DNA of 64,000 nucleotides from Acetobacter farinalis (GCF_011516935.1 NZ_WOTF01000002.1:62001-126000), one strand, 5' to 3'. Positions 49,657 through 58,976 are shown, counted from the first letter of the stretch. The notes: a model not told the origin generated them from the sequence alone. Numbers and translations are program-made.

Positions 49657-51750
49657 CTAGTCCATAGACAGGCCGGGGTCGAAAGGTCGTTCATCCTCGT
49701 CCAGCAGCTCAGCGTCAAGCGGGGCAAAGACAAGTTCCGGTGGTTCCTCCGGCGGCAGGCCATACTCATCCAGAGCGTGATCCTGCACATCACCCAGTTC
49801 CGCATCCGGAAAAACGGCCAGAATGGCCTTTACCAGCGGATGCGCCTGCGCCGTGCGCCGCTGGAACTGGATAATTTCAGCGCCCTGCTCATCCAGCGTA
49901 GGCTCTCCCTCCTCCTCAGACAGGCGGATACGCCACGGGATGGAGGAAGCCTTTTCCAGCACTTTCTGAAACTGGCGCGGCAGATCAGACGGAAGCCCGC
50001 GCTGCATCCGCATGGTGATGGCACCGGGTGCAAAGGAGACCACATGCACCCCGTTGCGCAAATTTCCGTGCAGCAGCGCTTCACGCTGCTCCTTGACCAG
50101 CGCAACGGCCTCACGCCATGTGCGCGGCACCTGCGGGCCTTGCGGTTCCGGCGCAGCCACGGCCTCTGGAACCGGGGCAGGGGCCGGAGATGAATCAGAA
50201 GCCGGGAGAGCATCAGACGCCGGAAGCAGCACCTGCTCAGGCACGCTCTCCTGAAGCATGACCGCAGGCGCGGCGGCCACAGCCGCAGAGGAGGCTCCCG
50301 CAACCATGCGCAGGGGGGGCGGGGCCGGATGTCCGCCCGATCTGCCGCCTTCAGACCGGGCTTCACTCAGAGCGGAGGGCGCGCCTCCCTCCGGCCCGGA
50401 GGCAGCGGCCTGTGGCTGGGCACCCGCAGCCCCGCCCTGCCCGGACAGACGCCGCACCAGATCTTCCGGTGAAGGCAGATCCGCCACATAGCACAGGCGG
50501 ATGAGCACCATATCCGCCGCGGCCCGGCGGTCTGGCGCCATATCGACTTCCTTCAGCCCCTTCACCAGCATCTGCCAGGCGCGCATCAGCACCGGCACAG
50601 GCAGGGCTTCGGCCATCGCGGCTCCACGCACGCGCTCAGCCTCCGGCATATCAGCCGAATCCCGCAGGGAAGGCACGGCCCGCAAGCGGGAAATAGTGTG
50701 GATCAGGTCCAGCATATCGCCCAGAACCAGCCCGAGGTCCGCCCCTCTGGCGTGGGCGGCATCGGCCAGCGCCAGAGCCTGATCGGGCTTGCCGGTCAGG
50801 GCGGCTTCCAGCAGGTCAAACACCACCTGCCGGTCCGCCAGACCCAGCATGTCACTCACAATGGACGCGCCGATTTCAGCGCTGCCTTCCGCGCCCTCAC
50901 CCTGTGCAATCGCCTGATCCAGCAGGGAGAGGCCATCACGCACGGAGCCATCGGCAGCGCGCGCAATCAGCGCCAGGGCATCTTCGGAAAGCCGGACCTG
51001 TTCCTTTTCGGCAATACGGGCAAACAGCGCGGCCAGATCCGCCTGCGGCACGCGGCGCAGGTCAAACCGCTGGCAGCGGGAAAGCACCGTAACCGGCACC
51101 TTGCGCAGTTCCGTGGTGGCAAAAATGAACGTGACCTGCGCAGGCGGTTCTTCCAGCGTTTTCAGCAACGCATTGAACGCGTTGCGCGAGAGCATGTGCA
51201 CTTCGTCGATAATGAAGACCTTCATCCGGCCCTGCATGGGGCGGAAGCGCGTGGCCTCAATAATTTCGCGCACATCATCCACACCGGTGCGGGATGCGGC
51301 ATCCATTTCCAGCACATCGGGGTGCCGGTCATTCAGAATGGCGACACAATCCGCACAGACACCGCACGGGTCTGCCGTAGGGCCGCCCTTGCCATCCGGC
51401 CCCGTGCAGTTCAGGGCGCGGGCGATAATGCGGGCTGTGGTGGTTTTCCCCACCCCGCGCACACCTGTCAGCATGAAGGCATGGGCTACCCGCCCCAGCG
51501 CAAACGCATTCCGCAGAGTGCGGACCATGGCTTCCTGACCAATCAGGTCATCAAACGTGGTCGGGCGGTATTTGCGTGCAAGAACGCGATAGGGAGAGGA
51601 GGAATGTGGCTGGGTGGCCGGGGCCTGAGCCGGGGCCTGAACGGGTGCAGAGGCAGGGGGAGCGGCGTCACCAAACAAGCCGGGGCCTTCCATCACAGGA
51701 TTGGGAAGTCCCTCATCCCGGGGAAGGTGCGCATCGGTCTTATCGGTCAT
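49657..51750 (-). CDS. dnaX: DNA polymerase III subunits gamma and tau
   Basis: Clamp-loader ATPase that organises the replisome. I start at ATG 51748-51750 (MTDKTDAHLPR), which avoids the ffs RNA gene; the product is 697 residues. A Pro/Ala-rich N-terminal lead of about 50 residues, longer than in E. coli, comes before the AAA+ core: Walker A GVRGVGKTTTA (about 97-107), a four-Cys zinc site (C115, C129, C132, C135), Walker B IIDEVH and sensor 1 FATTELRKVP with the arginine finger LSRCQRFDLRR. Domain III and a disordered Ala/Pro linker precede the C-terminal tau domain. I saw no A AAA AAG slippery site, so a shorter gamma form made by frameshifting is not indicated. Confidence 0.95.
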   Translation of the reverse strand: MTDKTDAHLPRDEGLPNPVMEGPGLFGDAAPPASAPVQAPAQAPATQPHSSSPYRVLARKYRPTTFDDLIGQEAMVRTLRNAFALGRVAHAFMLTGVRGVGKTTTARIIARALNCTGPDGKGGPTADPCGVCADCVAILNDRHPDVLEMDAASRTGVDDVREIIEATRFRPMQGRMKVFIIDEVHMLSRNAFNALLKTLEEPPAQVTFIFATTELRKVPVTVLSRCQRFDLRRVPQADLAALFARIAEKEQVRLSEDALALIARAADGSVRDGLSLLDQAIAQGEGAEGSAEIGASIVSDMLGLADRQVVFDLLEAALTGKPDQALALADAAHARGADLGLVLGDMLDLIHTISRLRAVPSLRDSADMPEAERVRGAAMAEALPVPVLMRAWQMLVKGLKEVDMAPDRRAAADMVLIRLCYVADLPSPEDLVRRLSGQGGAAGAQPQAAASGPEGGAPSALSEARSEGGRSGGHPAPPPLRMVAGASSAAVAAAPAVMLQESVPEQVLLPASDALPASDSSPAPAPVPEAVAAPEPQGPQVPRTWREAVALVKEQREALLHGNLRNGVHVVSFAPGAITMRMQRGLPSDLPRQFQKVLEKASSIPWRIRLSEEEGEPTLDEQGAEIIQFQRRTAQAHPLVKAILAVFPDAELGDVQDHALDEYGLPPEEPPELVFAPLDAELLDEDERPFDPGLSMD

Positions 51751-51811
51751 GACAGTTCCGAAGATAAAGAACTCACGCTCCCGTGGCCTGAAGCCCTGAG
51801 CGGAAAAAGGT

Positions 51812-51906
51812 GGAAAGCCGGACAATGACCCGGTCGAAACTCGCTAGGGCTGCTTCCTTCCGGACCTGACCAGGTTAGCAAGGCGCTCGTCCATTGCCGA
51901 CTTTCC
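51812..51906 (-). ncRNA. ffs: Signal recognition particle RNA (bacterial small form, 4.5S-like)
   Basis: On the minus strand the region contains the universally conserved SRP helix 8 sequence: CAGGTCAGGTCCGGAAGGAA followed by GCAGCC (about 51850-51875). The flanks pair as expected for a hairpin of about 95 nt: GGAAAG at the 5' end (51906-51901) with CTTTCC at the 3' end (51817-51812), then tCGGcAATG with CATTgtCCG. A TTTTT run follows the 3' end. The RNA joins Ffh in targeting membrane proteins. It sits directly upstream of dnaX, the typical alphaproteobacterial neighbourhood. End positions are accurate to a few bases. Confidence 0.95.
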
Positions 51907-52034
51907 GTTTTGAGGGATAGCACCAAACCCCCCTGCCTGCCAACCCTGCCCTTTTCCCTCTTGGCCTTACGGGAAGGGGCAGGCTAGGAGGTATAAGCCC
52001 TGAGCCATTCCTTGCCCCTTCAGAGAGTCTGAGC

Positions 52035-52472
52035 GTGTCAAAATTCAGCCTGTCTCCCCATGCCGCCGTGGTCCTGCTGACCTCCGCGCTGAGTGCCGTG
52101 CCCCTTTACGCTCATGCTGCCGCGCCGGACGGGTCAGCCGTGCGCAGCACCGTGCCAAACGCCCAGCTCCAGAAAGAGCTGGCTGTTCTGCAATACAAGC
52201 CCGAGGCCGCCAGCCCCGCCTGCATCGACTCCCTGAAAGAACTGCACAAGACACAGGCACAGCTGGAAGCCGAGCAGAGCCGCACGGATGATCAGGATCT
52301 GGCCATTGCGCAGGATGTGCTGGAATCCGATTTTGAAAACTCCATTGAACTCTGCTCTCCGGATGTGCGGCAGCTTTGCGAGACACCGAACCCGGAAAAA
52401 GCACTCGCTCAGGCCTGTGAACGGCTGGGCAGCATTCCGGACACATCCGAGAGTTCGTCTTCCGCAAACTGA
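52035..52472 (+). CDS. Small secreted protein of unknown function
   Basis: A 145-residue product with a GTG start at 52035 and a clear Sec signal peptide (MSKFSLSPHAAVVLLTSALS, cleavage near AHA, residue 28). The mature part has a helical, Gln/Glu-rich middle (LKELHKTQAQLEAEQ) and four cysteines (near residues 63, 106, 114 and 127), suited to two disulfides in the periplasm. I do not recognise a family. It lies 23 bp before the GlcNAc-kinase-like gene on the same strand, so the two could share a transcript, but the link may be only positional. Confidence 0.7.
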   Translation: MSKFSLSPHAAVVLLTSALSAVPLYAHAAAPDGSAVRSTVPNAQLQKELAVLQYKPEAASPACIDSLKELHKTQAQLEAEQSRTDDQDLAIAQDVLESDFENSIELCSPDVRQLCETPNPEKALAQACERLGSIPDTSESSSSAN

Positions 52473-52495
52473 TCGCCTTGAAGGACGCCTCTCCC

Positions 52496-53491
52496 ATGGC
52501 TGACGGCCCGGCCCCTCTCTCCCGCCTCCAGAGCCCCGCCATTCTGGCGGTGGATGGAGGGGGCACAAAAACACTGGCCGTGCGGATCGGGCCGGATGCC
52601 CGCATTCAGGCCCTTCAGGTGGCCGGCGGCAGCAATCCGTTTGACCACCCCGGCTGGAAAGATCTTCTGGCCAATCTGGTCACGCCGCTGGCGCAGAACA
52701 TTCAGGCCTCCGCCTTCGGGCTGGCGGGCTATGGTGAAAACCGGGAAACGGGGCGGCTTCTGCTGGCGCACCTGCACCACCTGTGCCCCGGCGCGCCACT
52801 CAGCCTGACCAATGATGTGGATATGGCCTGCACCGGAGCCTTTGCAGGCGGGGCCGGGGTGCTTCTGCTCTCAGGCACAGGATCTATGGCCTGGGCGGCG
52901 GACGGGCGCGGCCAGACAGCCCGCGTTGGCGGCTGGGGGCCTGTTTTCGGGGATGAAGGCAGCGCGTACTGGATCGGGCGCAAGGCCCTGCAGCGGGTGT
53001 GTCAGGCCATGGACGGGCGCGCCCCTGCGGCCCAGCCCTTCGCCGTGCAGCTCTGCACCGCCATGGGCTGGCCGACGGAAAGCCCTGGCGCGCTGGATGC
53101 CCTGCTGGGGTGGTACAGCCAGCAGGAGCGCCCGCGCCCGGCGATCGCACAATGTGCCCGGCTGATCGACGAGATGGCGGAGGCGGGGTGCCCGGAAGCC
53201 TCGGCCCTTCTCACGCAGGCAGCGCAGCATCTGGCCAGCCTTGTCAGAACAGCCCGCGCGCGCTTCCCGAATGACACGCTGCCCTGGAGCTACGCGGGAA
53301 GTGTTTTTAAAAGCCGCCAGCTTCTTGCAACACTGACAGACCTGTGCGGGCCACCGCAGCAGCCGCGCCTGCCCCCGGTGGGAGGCGGCCTGGTGCGGGC
53401 GGCCCGTGCAGCAGGCTGGCCGGTCGATACGGCATGGATTGACCAGCTTGCCCATGCTCTGGAAACACACCCCCAGCCCGGAGCCCCCTAG
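52496..53491 (+). CDS. BadF/BadG/BcrA/BcrD family ATPase, probable N-acetylglucosamine kinase
   Basis: A sugar kinase of the ASKHA fold, 331 residues from the ATG at 52496, which has AAGGA at 52481-52485; a TTG six codons earlier is less likely. Phosphate motifs are LAVDGGGTKTLAVRIG (about 17-32), LTNDVDMACTGA (about 102-113, with the probable catalytic Asp), LLLSGTGSMAWA and GGWGPVFGDEGSAYWIG (about 146-162), matching GlcNAc kinases of the NagK/MurK type. The nagA gene 69 bp downstream makes GlcNAc (released from cell wall or chitin) the likely substrate. nagB is not present in the window. Confidence 0.83.
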   Translation: MADGPAPLSRLQSPAILAVDGGGTKTLAVRIGPDARIQALQVAGGSNPFDHPGWKDLLANLVTPLAQNIQASAFGLAGYGENRETGRLLLAHLHHLCPGAPLSLTNDVDMACTGAFAGGAGVLLLSGTGSMAWAADGRGQTARVGGWGPVFGDEGSAYWIGRKALQRVCQAMDGRAPAAQPFAVQLCTAMGWPTESPGALDALLGWYSQQERPRPAIAQCARLIDEMAEAGCPEASALLTQAAQHLASLVRTARARFPNDTLPWSYAGSVFKSRQLLATLTDLCGPPQQPRLPPVGGGLVRAARAAGWPVDTAWIDQLAHALETHPQPGAP

Positions 53492-53560
53492 CCTCTCCCT
53501 GCACGGAGACCTGCCCCGGCCTCTGGCTTTTCCTCCCTTGCGTGAACAGGACCCCCTCCC

Positions 53561-54664
53561 ATGACAGACCTTGACGGTCACCTTGTTCTCCCGGACCGGA
53601 TCATGCCCGGCCGCCTTTCCTTTTCCGACAGGATTCACGCCGCGGAACCCCGCAGCGCGGTGCCGGAGCGCTATATTCTGCCCGGCTTTATCGACGGCCA
53701 TGTGCACGGTGGAAACGGTGCGGACACCATGGATGGCGTGCAGGCCATTCACACGCTCTCCCGCTTCCATGCCCGGCATGGCACCACAACCCTTCTGCCC
53801 ACCACCATCACGCGCCCATGGGCGGACGTGATGGAGGCCCTCCACGCCGTGGCCGAAGTTGTCCGCACACAGGTGCCGGAGGGGCCGATGATACCGGGCG
53901 CGCATCTGGAAGGCCCCTTTGTCAGCCCGCACAAGCTGGGCGCACAGCCGCCCTTTGCCATTCCCCCCACGGCAGACCGCGTTGCCGAAGCGCTGGAGAC
54001 AGGCTGCGTGCGCGTTGTGACCCTCGCGCCGGAACTTCCCCACGCACAGACAGCCATCAAACAGTTTGCCGAGGCCGGGGTTCGCATCAGTCTGGGCCAC
54101 ACGGTTGCGGACTATGACACATCCTATGCCGCCATCTGCCAGATCTGCGCCGTTGGGGGTGTTGCGGGGGGTACGCATCTGTTCAACGCCATGCCGCCCA
54201 TTACCGGCCGCAACCCCGGCCCCGTCACCGCCCTGATGTGCAGTGATGCCTATGCGGAAATGATTTTTGACACCCACCATGTTCACCCGGCCACCTTCCG
54301 GCTGGCGCACCGGATGATGGGCGGCAGGCTGGTGTTTGTAACCGATGCCATGCGCGCCACCGGCCTGCCGGAGGGCCTCAGCCAACTGGGCGGGCAGGAT
54401 GTGATGGTGAAAGACGGCACGGCCCGCCTGCCTGATGGCACTCTGGCAGGCAGTGTGCTCACGCTGGATCAGGCCCTGCGCAACGCCCTGAACGCCGGAA
54501 CGCCCCTGCTGGAGGCCGCAGCCCTGCTCAGCACCAATCCGGCCCGCTATCTGGGCCTCACGGACCGCGGCACTCTCGAGGCCGGCAAACGGGCTGACTG
54601 CGTGGTGCTGGATTCCGCCTTCATGGTTCAGGAAGTCTGGGTGGGTGGCACCCGCATTCATTAA
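53561..54664 (+). CDS. nagA: N-acetylglucosamine-6-phosphate deacetylase
   Basis: Converts GlcNAc-6-phosphate to glucosamine-6-phosphate and acetate, feeding amino sugar recycling and UDP-GlcNAc synthesis. The 367 residues form an amidohydrolase barrel with HVHGG (GFIDGHVHGGNG, about 43-54), GAHLEGPF (about 113-120, the metal-binding glutamate), GHTVADY with a metal-site histidine (about 181), THLFNAMPP (about 207-215) and the catalytic aspartate in FVTDAM (about 265-270). It is the second gene of a kinase-nagA pair and is followed by a strong bidirectional terminator. Confidence 0.95.
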   Translation: MTDLDGHLVLPDRIMPGRLSFSDRIHAAEPRSAVPERYILPGFIDGHVHGGNGADTMDGVQAIHTLSRFHARHGTTTLLPTTITRPWADVMEALHAVAEVVRTQVPEGPMIPGAHLEGPFVSPHKLGAQPPFAIPPTADRVAEALETGCVRVVTLAPELPHAQTAIKQFAEAGVRISLGHTVADYDTSYAAICQICAVGGVAGGTHLFNAMPPITGRNPGPVTALMCSDAYAEMIFDTHHVHPATFRLAHRMMGGRLVFVTDAMRATGLPEGLSQLGGQDVMVKDGTARLPDGTLAGSVLTLDQALRNALNAGTPLLEAAALLSTNPARYLGLTDRGTLEAGKRADCVVLDSAFMVQEVWVGGTRIH

Positions 54665-54671
54665 CGCATAA

Positions 54672-54713
54672 AAAAAGGAAGAGCGCCGGGACGGCCCGAC
54701 GCTCTTCCTTTTT
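54672..54713. terminator. Bidirectional terminator between nagA and opgH
   Basis: Fourteen-base perfect arms AAAAAGGAAGAGCG (54672-54685) and CGCTCTTCCTTTTT (54700-54713). T-runs exist on both strands, fitting the convergent genes on either side. Confidence 0.92.
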
Positions 54714-54759
54714 AAAAATTCATACCCTTCAAGCAGGTTTTAAAACCCTGCTGACCCTG

Positions 54760-56904
54760 TCAGGCTGGCAGGCGGGTGATGGCCGCAAGCCCTTCCGCAC
54801 AGCCCAGAACAGCCGCTTTTTCTTTCGCGGTCAGTTGGCTTTCCAGCACAGTAATGCTGGACGCTTCCGCCACTTTCAGTAACCCGACCAGTTGATCCGC
54901 ATTGATCGGGTCTCCCGGCTTGCGCGCGGGCGGGAGCATGGCAGCATGCGCCTGCAAGAGCCCGGCATCCGCCCGCAGGGCGCGCAGGGCGTCATGCGGA
55001 AGGGACGGTGTTTCATCCTCTTCCAGCGCACGCTCTGTTTTCAGCAGCACCTCTGGCGGGTTCGTTTCTTCCGGCACCAGAAGCAGACCGGCTTTTTTAA
55101 AAGCCTGCCCCCAGTCCCGGCTGCTGGTCAGCAGGACCAGCGGAATGGAAAACACCAGCCCCAGCAGAACAGGCGCCATCCAGAAAAACAGCGAGGACGA
55201 AACAACCCACGCGCCAGTCCCCAGAAGCAGCCCGAAAATGGTGAATCTGGCATATTGCTGCACCACGACGGAGAAGGGTACGCCCCCATCATCCCGCCGC
55301 TGCGTGTTCCAGCCGGAATCGTGCCCGGACAAAATGGAGAGCACACCGGAGGTTTGAATCAGCATGGCGATCGGGGCAATCAGCCCGCCGATCAATGTTT
55401 CCATCAGCACGGATGCCGCAGCGCGAAGCGCCCCACCGCACCCCTGCCGGACACTCTTGTCAAACAGCAATGCGATATAGGCCAGCAGCTTGGGGGCAAG
55501 CAGAATGGCCATGGTGCCGATAAACACATATTTCGCCTGCACCGGGTCCACATGCGGCCAGTGCGGGTAAAGAATTTTGGTATCCCCAAAATATTCGGGC
55601 CGCTCAAAATGCGCCTGAAGAGAAATCAGGATACCCGTCAGCAGAAACACCAGCCAGAGCGGGGAGGTGACATACGCACCAATCCCCACCACCATATGCA
55701 TGCGGCTGATCCAGTGCAGTTTTTTGGTGGGCAGCACTTTCACATGCTGAAGGTTGCCCTGGCACCAGCGCCTGTCACGAATGGCCACATCCGTCAGAGA
55801 GGGGGGGCTTTCCTCATAGGAGCCAGCCAGCCCCGGCACCATGTGAATGGCCCAGCCGCCACGGCGCATCAATGCGGCTTCCACAAAGTCATGGCTCAGG
55901 ATATGGCCGCCAAACGGTTTGCGCCCCGGTACATGCGGCAGGCCCGCCTGCCCGGCAAAGGCCTTTGTCCGGATAATGGCGTTATGCCCCCAGTAATTGC
56001 CTTCAGACCCGTGCCACCAGGCTATACCGTGAGCAATCACCGGCCCGTAAACCCGGCCAGCAAACTGCTGCATCCGGGCGAACAGGGTGGTGCCGCCCAC
56101 AATCACCGGCAGGGTCTGGATCAGCCCCACACCGGGGTTGCGCTCCATGGCCCCCGCCATGCGGACCAGCGTATCCCCAGACATGATGGAGTCCGCATCC
56201 AGCGTGACCATCTGGTCATAGGCCGCGCCAAACCGGCGCACCCATTCCCCGACATTCCCGGCCTTGCGTTCCACATTGTTGTGCCTGCGGCGGTAGAAAA
56301 TCCGGTTTTCTCCGCCTGTCTGCTCACGCAGGGCGAGAAAGGCCGCTTCCTCTTCCACCCACACATCCGGGTTGGTTGTGTCGGAGAGGATGAAAATATC
56401 GAAGGCGTCCACCTGCCCCGTTTCACACAGGCTGGTATAAATGGCTTTCAGGCCCGCCATCACCCTGTGGGGAGATTCGTTATAGGTCGGCAGCAGCAGG
56501 GCCGTGCGGGTGCGCAGGACAGGCAGCGGGCCGGTGCGCGTGATGCCCAGCCCCAGCCCCCCGCGCGTGACCAGCGAGACAAACCCCGCCAGCGCTGAGG
56601 TAAACGCCAGCGCAATCCAGAGAAACAGCGCCACAAACAGAACCAGCATGATCACCCCGAGGGTGGTCGTGCCGTTGGCATCCAGCACCTTATGCGTGCG
56701 CCATGCGCCAAACGCTGTCAGCGCCAGTGCCGAACCAATAACCAGAAAGCGCCGCAGGCCGATCGTGGCCGGAGATGTGGCGGGAATTCTGCCGCGCCCT
56801 TCCATATCCGGCAGGCCGTGCAGGTCCTGCACAGGCATGGCCAGAGGCGCTTCGGGGGGGAGGGCCTGAAACGGCAGGGACTGCTGGGCAGACTGCGTCA
56901 TCAT
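54760..56904 (-). CDS. opgH: Glucans biosynthesis glucosyltransferase OpgH (MdoH)
   Basis: Inner-membrane GT2 glycosyltransferase that makes and extrudes the beta-1,2-glucan backbone of osmoregulated periplasmic glucans. About 714 residues from ATG 56902-56904, which overlaps the opgG stop (ATGATGA arrangement). Two N-terminal helices, then the catalytic domain with LLPTYNESPHRV, ILSDTT, MVTLDADSIMSG and the RDRRWCQGN motif ((Q/R)xxRW), and about six C-terminal helices. Known members need acyl carrier protein. A C-terminal extension of about 80 residues is charged. Coupled to opgG, so the two form an opgGH unit. Confidence 0.93.
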   Translation of the reverse strand: MMTQSAQQSLPFQALPPEAPLAMPVQDLHGLPDMEGRGRIPATSPATIGLRRFLVIGSALALTAFGAWRTHKVLDANGTTTLGVIMLVLFVALFLWIALAFTSALAGFVSLVTRGGLGLGITRTGPLPVLRTRTALLLPTYNESPHRVMAGLKAIYTSLCETGQVDAFDIFILSDTTNPDVWVEEEAAFLALREQTGGENRIFYRRRHNNVERKAGNVGEWVRRFGAAYDQMVTLDADSIMSGDTLVRMAGAMERNPGVGLIQTLPVIVGGTTLFARMQQFAGRVYGPVIAHGIAWWHGSEGNYWGHNAIIRTKAFAGQAGLPHVPGRKPFGGHILSHDFVEAALMRRGGWAIHMVPGLAGSYEESPPSLTDVAIRDRRWCQGNLQHVKVLPTKKLHWISRMHMVVGIGAYVTSPLWLVFLLTGILISLQAHFERPEYFGDTKILYPHWPHVDPVQAKYVFIGTMAILLAPKLLAYIALLFDKSVRQGCGGALRAAASVLMETLIGGLIAPIAMLIQTSGVLSILSGHDSGWNTQRRDDGGVPFSVVVQQYARFTIFGLLLGTGAWVVSSSLFFWMAPVLLGLVFSIPLVLLTSSRDWGQAFKKAGLLLVPEETNPPEVLLKTERALEEDETPSLPHDALRALRADAGLLQAHAAMLPPARKPGDPINADQLVGLLKVAEASSITVLESQLTAKEKAAVLGCAEGLAAITRLPA

Positions 56905-58445
56905 GGCGTCCAACGGTACACCCATTCTTCTGAAACCGGTCCGGTTTCCGTCGCCAGAACGCAGCGCAGCTCCACAACCTTTTCATCCCCGGGGACAAAC
57001 TCGAAGGTTGTGCGCCAGCCATTGATGTTGGGGTTCGGCTCCACAACCACATTGCGGATCTTGCCCGCGGAGGCCTGCGGTTCCAGATGGAAGCGCGTAT
57101 CCTTGGGCAGGCGCTCGAACGGCACACCCATGAAATCTATGGCGAAGAAGCGGGCTGTCTTGTCATCCACCACCGCGCCGACACGCGTTGCGCCAATGCG
57201 CGCCAGTGGCGTGGGGAAGGGGGCATCCCACCCCCAGTACATCCGGTAGGTGAAGCTGTATTCCTTTCCGGCAACCAGAGGGGCCTTGGGCCGCCAGAAG
57301 GAAACGATGTTGTCATTCACCTCATTCGGGGTCGGGATTTCAACCAGATCAACCCAGCCCTGCCCCCAGTCCCCAATCGGCTCGATCCAGAGGGACGGGC
57401 GCTTCTCGTAATTCAGAGAGAGGTCTTCAAAATCATGGAAGTTCCGGCGGCGCTGCATCAGGCCGAAGCCGCGCGGAGAATCATCTGAAAACGCCGAGAA
57501 CTGCAAATCAAGCGGGTTACGCAGCGGGCGGAACAGTTCCTGCCCGGACCCGGCCCACATCTGCAGGGCTTCACTGTCATGCGCGGCGGGGCGCCAGTCA
57601 TCAACATGGTTGCGGTCGTTGGCATCGAAATAGAACATGCCTGTCAGCGGAGCGATGCCGGACTGCTCGATTTTGGTGCGCGGGTAGAGGGTCGACTCGA
57701 CGTCGAACACCGTTGCGTCCCCCGGCCGGATGGTGAAGCGGAACGCCCCGGCCACCGAGGGGCTATCCAGCAGCGCATGTACCACCACGGCCTGCACGCC
57801 CGGCTGTGGCTTTTCCAGCCAGAAGGCGCGGAACAGGGCGAATTCTTCTCCCTTCGGGTCACCCGTGCCATCGGCAAAGCCGCGCGCGGAGAGGCCATAA
57901 TTCTGGCCCTTGGCAACCGCCCGGAAATAGGACGCCCCCAGAAACACGCAGAATTCCTCCATCACACCGGGAGTGTTGATGGGGGTGCGCAGGCGCAGGC
58001 CCGCAAAACCGAGATTATCCTCCACCTTCAGGGAAGGATCTCCATACGAGAACAGATCGGGAGAATAGGGAACGGGGGCGGATTTACCGTCCTTGACTTC
58101 AAAAATATCGATCCGGGGGCGGTAGAGGAACCCGCGCGGGAAAAAGGCGACATCAAAAGCCAGATTGTCTTCATGCCACAATGTCCGGTCATCCCGGTAG
58201 GCAATGCTGCGAAACTGGTCGAAATTCAGATTGTCCAGCACCTTGGGCAGGCTCTGGTCCGGCCCATGATACGGGGCATTGGCCAGACGCCGGGCGATCT
58301 GCCGGACCGTCATCTCATCAAACGTGCCGGTCGCACCGTCCAGCCCTTCAGCTCTGGCCTGGTGCGCAGCACCCCCTGCAAGAGAGGCCAGTGTAACCCC
58401 CGCGCCAATCCGAATTAAGTCTCGTCGCTGTACAGATGAAGACAC
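56901..58445 (-). CDS. opgG: Periplasmic glucans biosynthesis protein OpgG/OpgD
   Basis: Periplasmic partner of OpgH, 514 residues. The N-terminus SSSVQRRDLIRIGAGVTLASLAGG is a twin-arginine signal, which is typical of OpgD rather than the Sec-exported OpgG of E. coli. The mature domain carries DNLNFDQFRSIAYRDDRTLWH, FFPRGFLYR, FLGASYFRAVAKGQNYGLSARG, FDANDRNHVDDWRPAAHDS, and RRNFHDFEDLSLNYEKRPSLWIEP, all in the usual order for the MdoG domain. It precedes opgH with a 4-bp overlap. A 12-bp palindrome, GACAAAATTGTC (58496-58507), lies about 50 bp upstream. Confidence 0.94.
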   Translation of the reverse strand: MSSSVQRRDLIRIGAGVTLASLAGGAAHQARAEGLDGATGTFDEMTVRQIARRLANAPYHGPDQSLPKVLDNLNFDQFRSIAYRDDRTLWHEDNLAFDVAFFPRGFLYRPRIDIFEVKDGKSAPVPYSPDLFSYGDPSLKVEDNLGFAGLRLRTPINTPGVMEEFCVFLGASYFRAVAKGQNYGLSARGFADGTGDPKGEEFALFRAFWLEKPQPGVQAVVVHALLDSPSVAGAFRFTIRPGDATVFDVESTLYPRTKIEQSGIAPLTGMFYFDANDRNHVDDWRPAAHDSEALQMWAGSGQELFRPLRNPLDLQFSAFSDDSPRGFGLMQRRRNFHDFEDLSLNYEKRPSLWIEPIGDWGQGWVDLVEIPTPNEVNDNIVSFWRPKAPLVAGKEYSFTYRMYWGWDAPFPTPLARIGATRVGAVVDDKTARFFAIDFMGVPFERLPKDTRFHLEPQASAGKIRNVVVEPNPNINGWRTTFEFVPGDEKVVELRCVLATETGPVSEEWVYRWTP

Positions 58446-58495
58446 TCCAGACTCCTGAATTCCCTGTCGATGGAAGGGATAAAAAATTCTTTAAT

Positions 58496-58507
58496 GACAA
58501 AATTGTC
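58496..58507. promoter_or_regulatory. 12-bp palindrome upstream of opgG
   Basis: GACAAAATTGTC reads the same on both strands and lies in the 77-bp gap between the ModE-like regulator gene and opgG, about 50 bp upstream of the opgG start, in a local AT-rich stretch. It could be an operator; its protein is unknown. Confidence 0.35.
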
Positions 58508-58522
58508 TGTTGATGAGGCTTT

Positions 58523-58885
58523 TTAAGGGCGTTCCGCCTCGCGCGGTGTCAAGAGTTTTTCAAGCTCCGCAAGACTGGCGGCAGACGCTTCAGCCGCCTG
58601 CTTCTCAATATCACGATAGCACCGCACCACGGCAGCCCCCTCTGCAGTCAGAAACGCACCACCCCCACCGCCGGGCCGTGTGACCACCAGAGGCTCACGG
58701 AACAGGTGATTCAGGCTATCCACCAGCAGCCATGTGCGCCGGTAGGACATGCCCATGGCCCGCCCCGCCGCAGAAATGGACCCTGTTTCCGCCAGTTGCT
58801 CAAGCAGACGAATTTTCCCGTGCCCGAGTGCCGGCGCGGCATCCGCATCCACCCGCAAGGTCAGTCTCAGCCGCCCTGTTGTCAT
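58523..58885 (-). CDS. ModE-like winged helix-turn-helix regulator (N-terminal domain only)
   Basis: A 120-residue protein from ATG 58883-58885. The HTH region KIRLLEQLAETGSISAAGRAMGMSYRRTWLLVDSLNHLF (about 25-63) and the GGGGGAFLTAEGAAVVRCYRDIE wing and helix match the DNA-binding domain of ModE and related LysR-type winged-helix proteins. It lacks the molybdate-binding Mop repeats, so it may not sense molybdate itself. No modABC genes are near. It is transcribed toward opgG, with a 77-bp gap. Function is inferred from the fold only. Confidence 0.8.
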   Translation of the reverse strand: MTTGRLRLTLRVDADAAPALGHGKIRLLEQLAETGSISAAGRAMGMSYRRTWLLVDSLNHLFREPLVVTRPGGGGGAFLTAEGAAVVRCYRDIEKQAAEASAASLAELEKLLTPREAERP

Positions 58886-58976
58886 TTCCCTGCCCGCATT
58901 CGCCTTGCAGTCCTGCCCATGATACCACAAATTACCGTGTTTTGCTCACCAGAGGTCAGACCCCGGTAATGCTCTC

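Noticed and set aside
49657-51750. Programmed frameshift making a gamma form of DnaX
   Set aside because: No A AAA AAG or similar slippery heptamer followed by a stem was seen in the sense strand.
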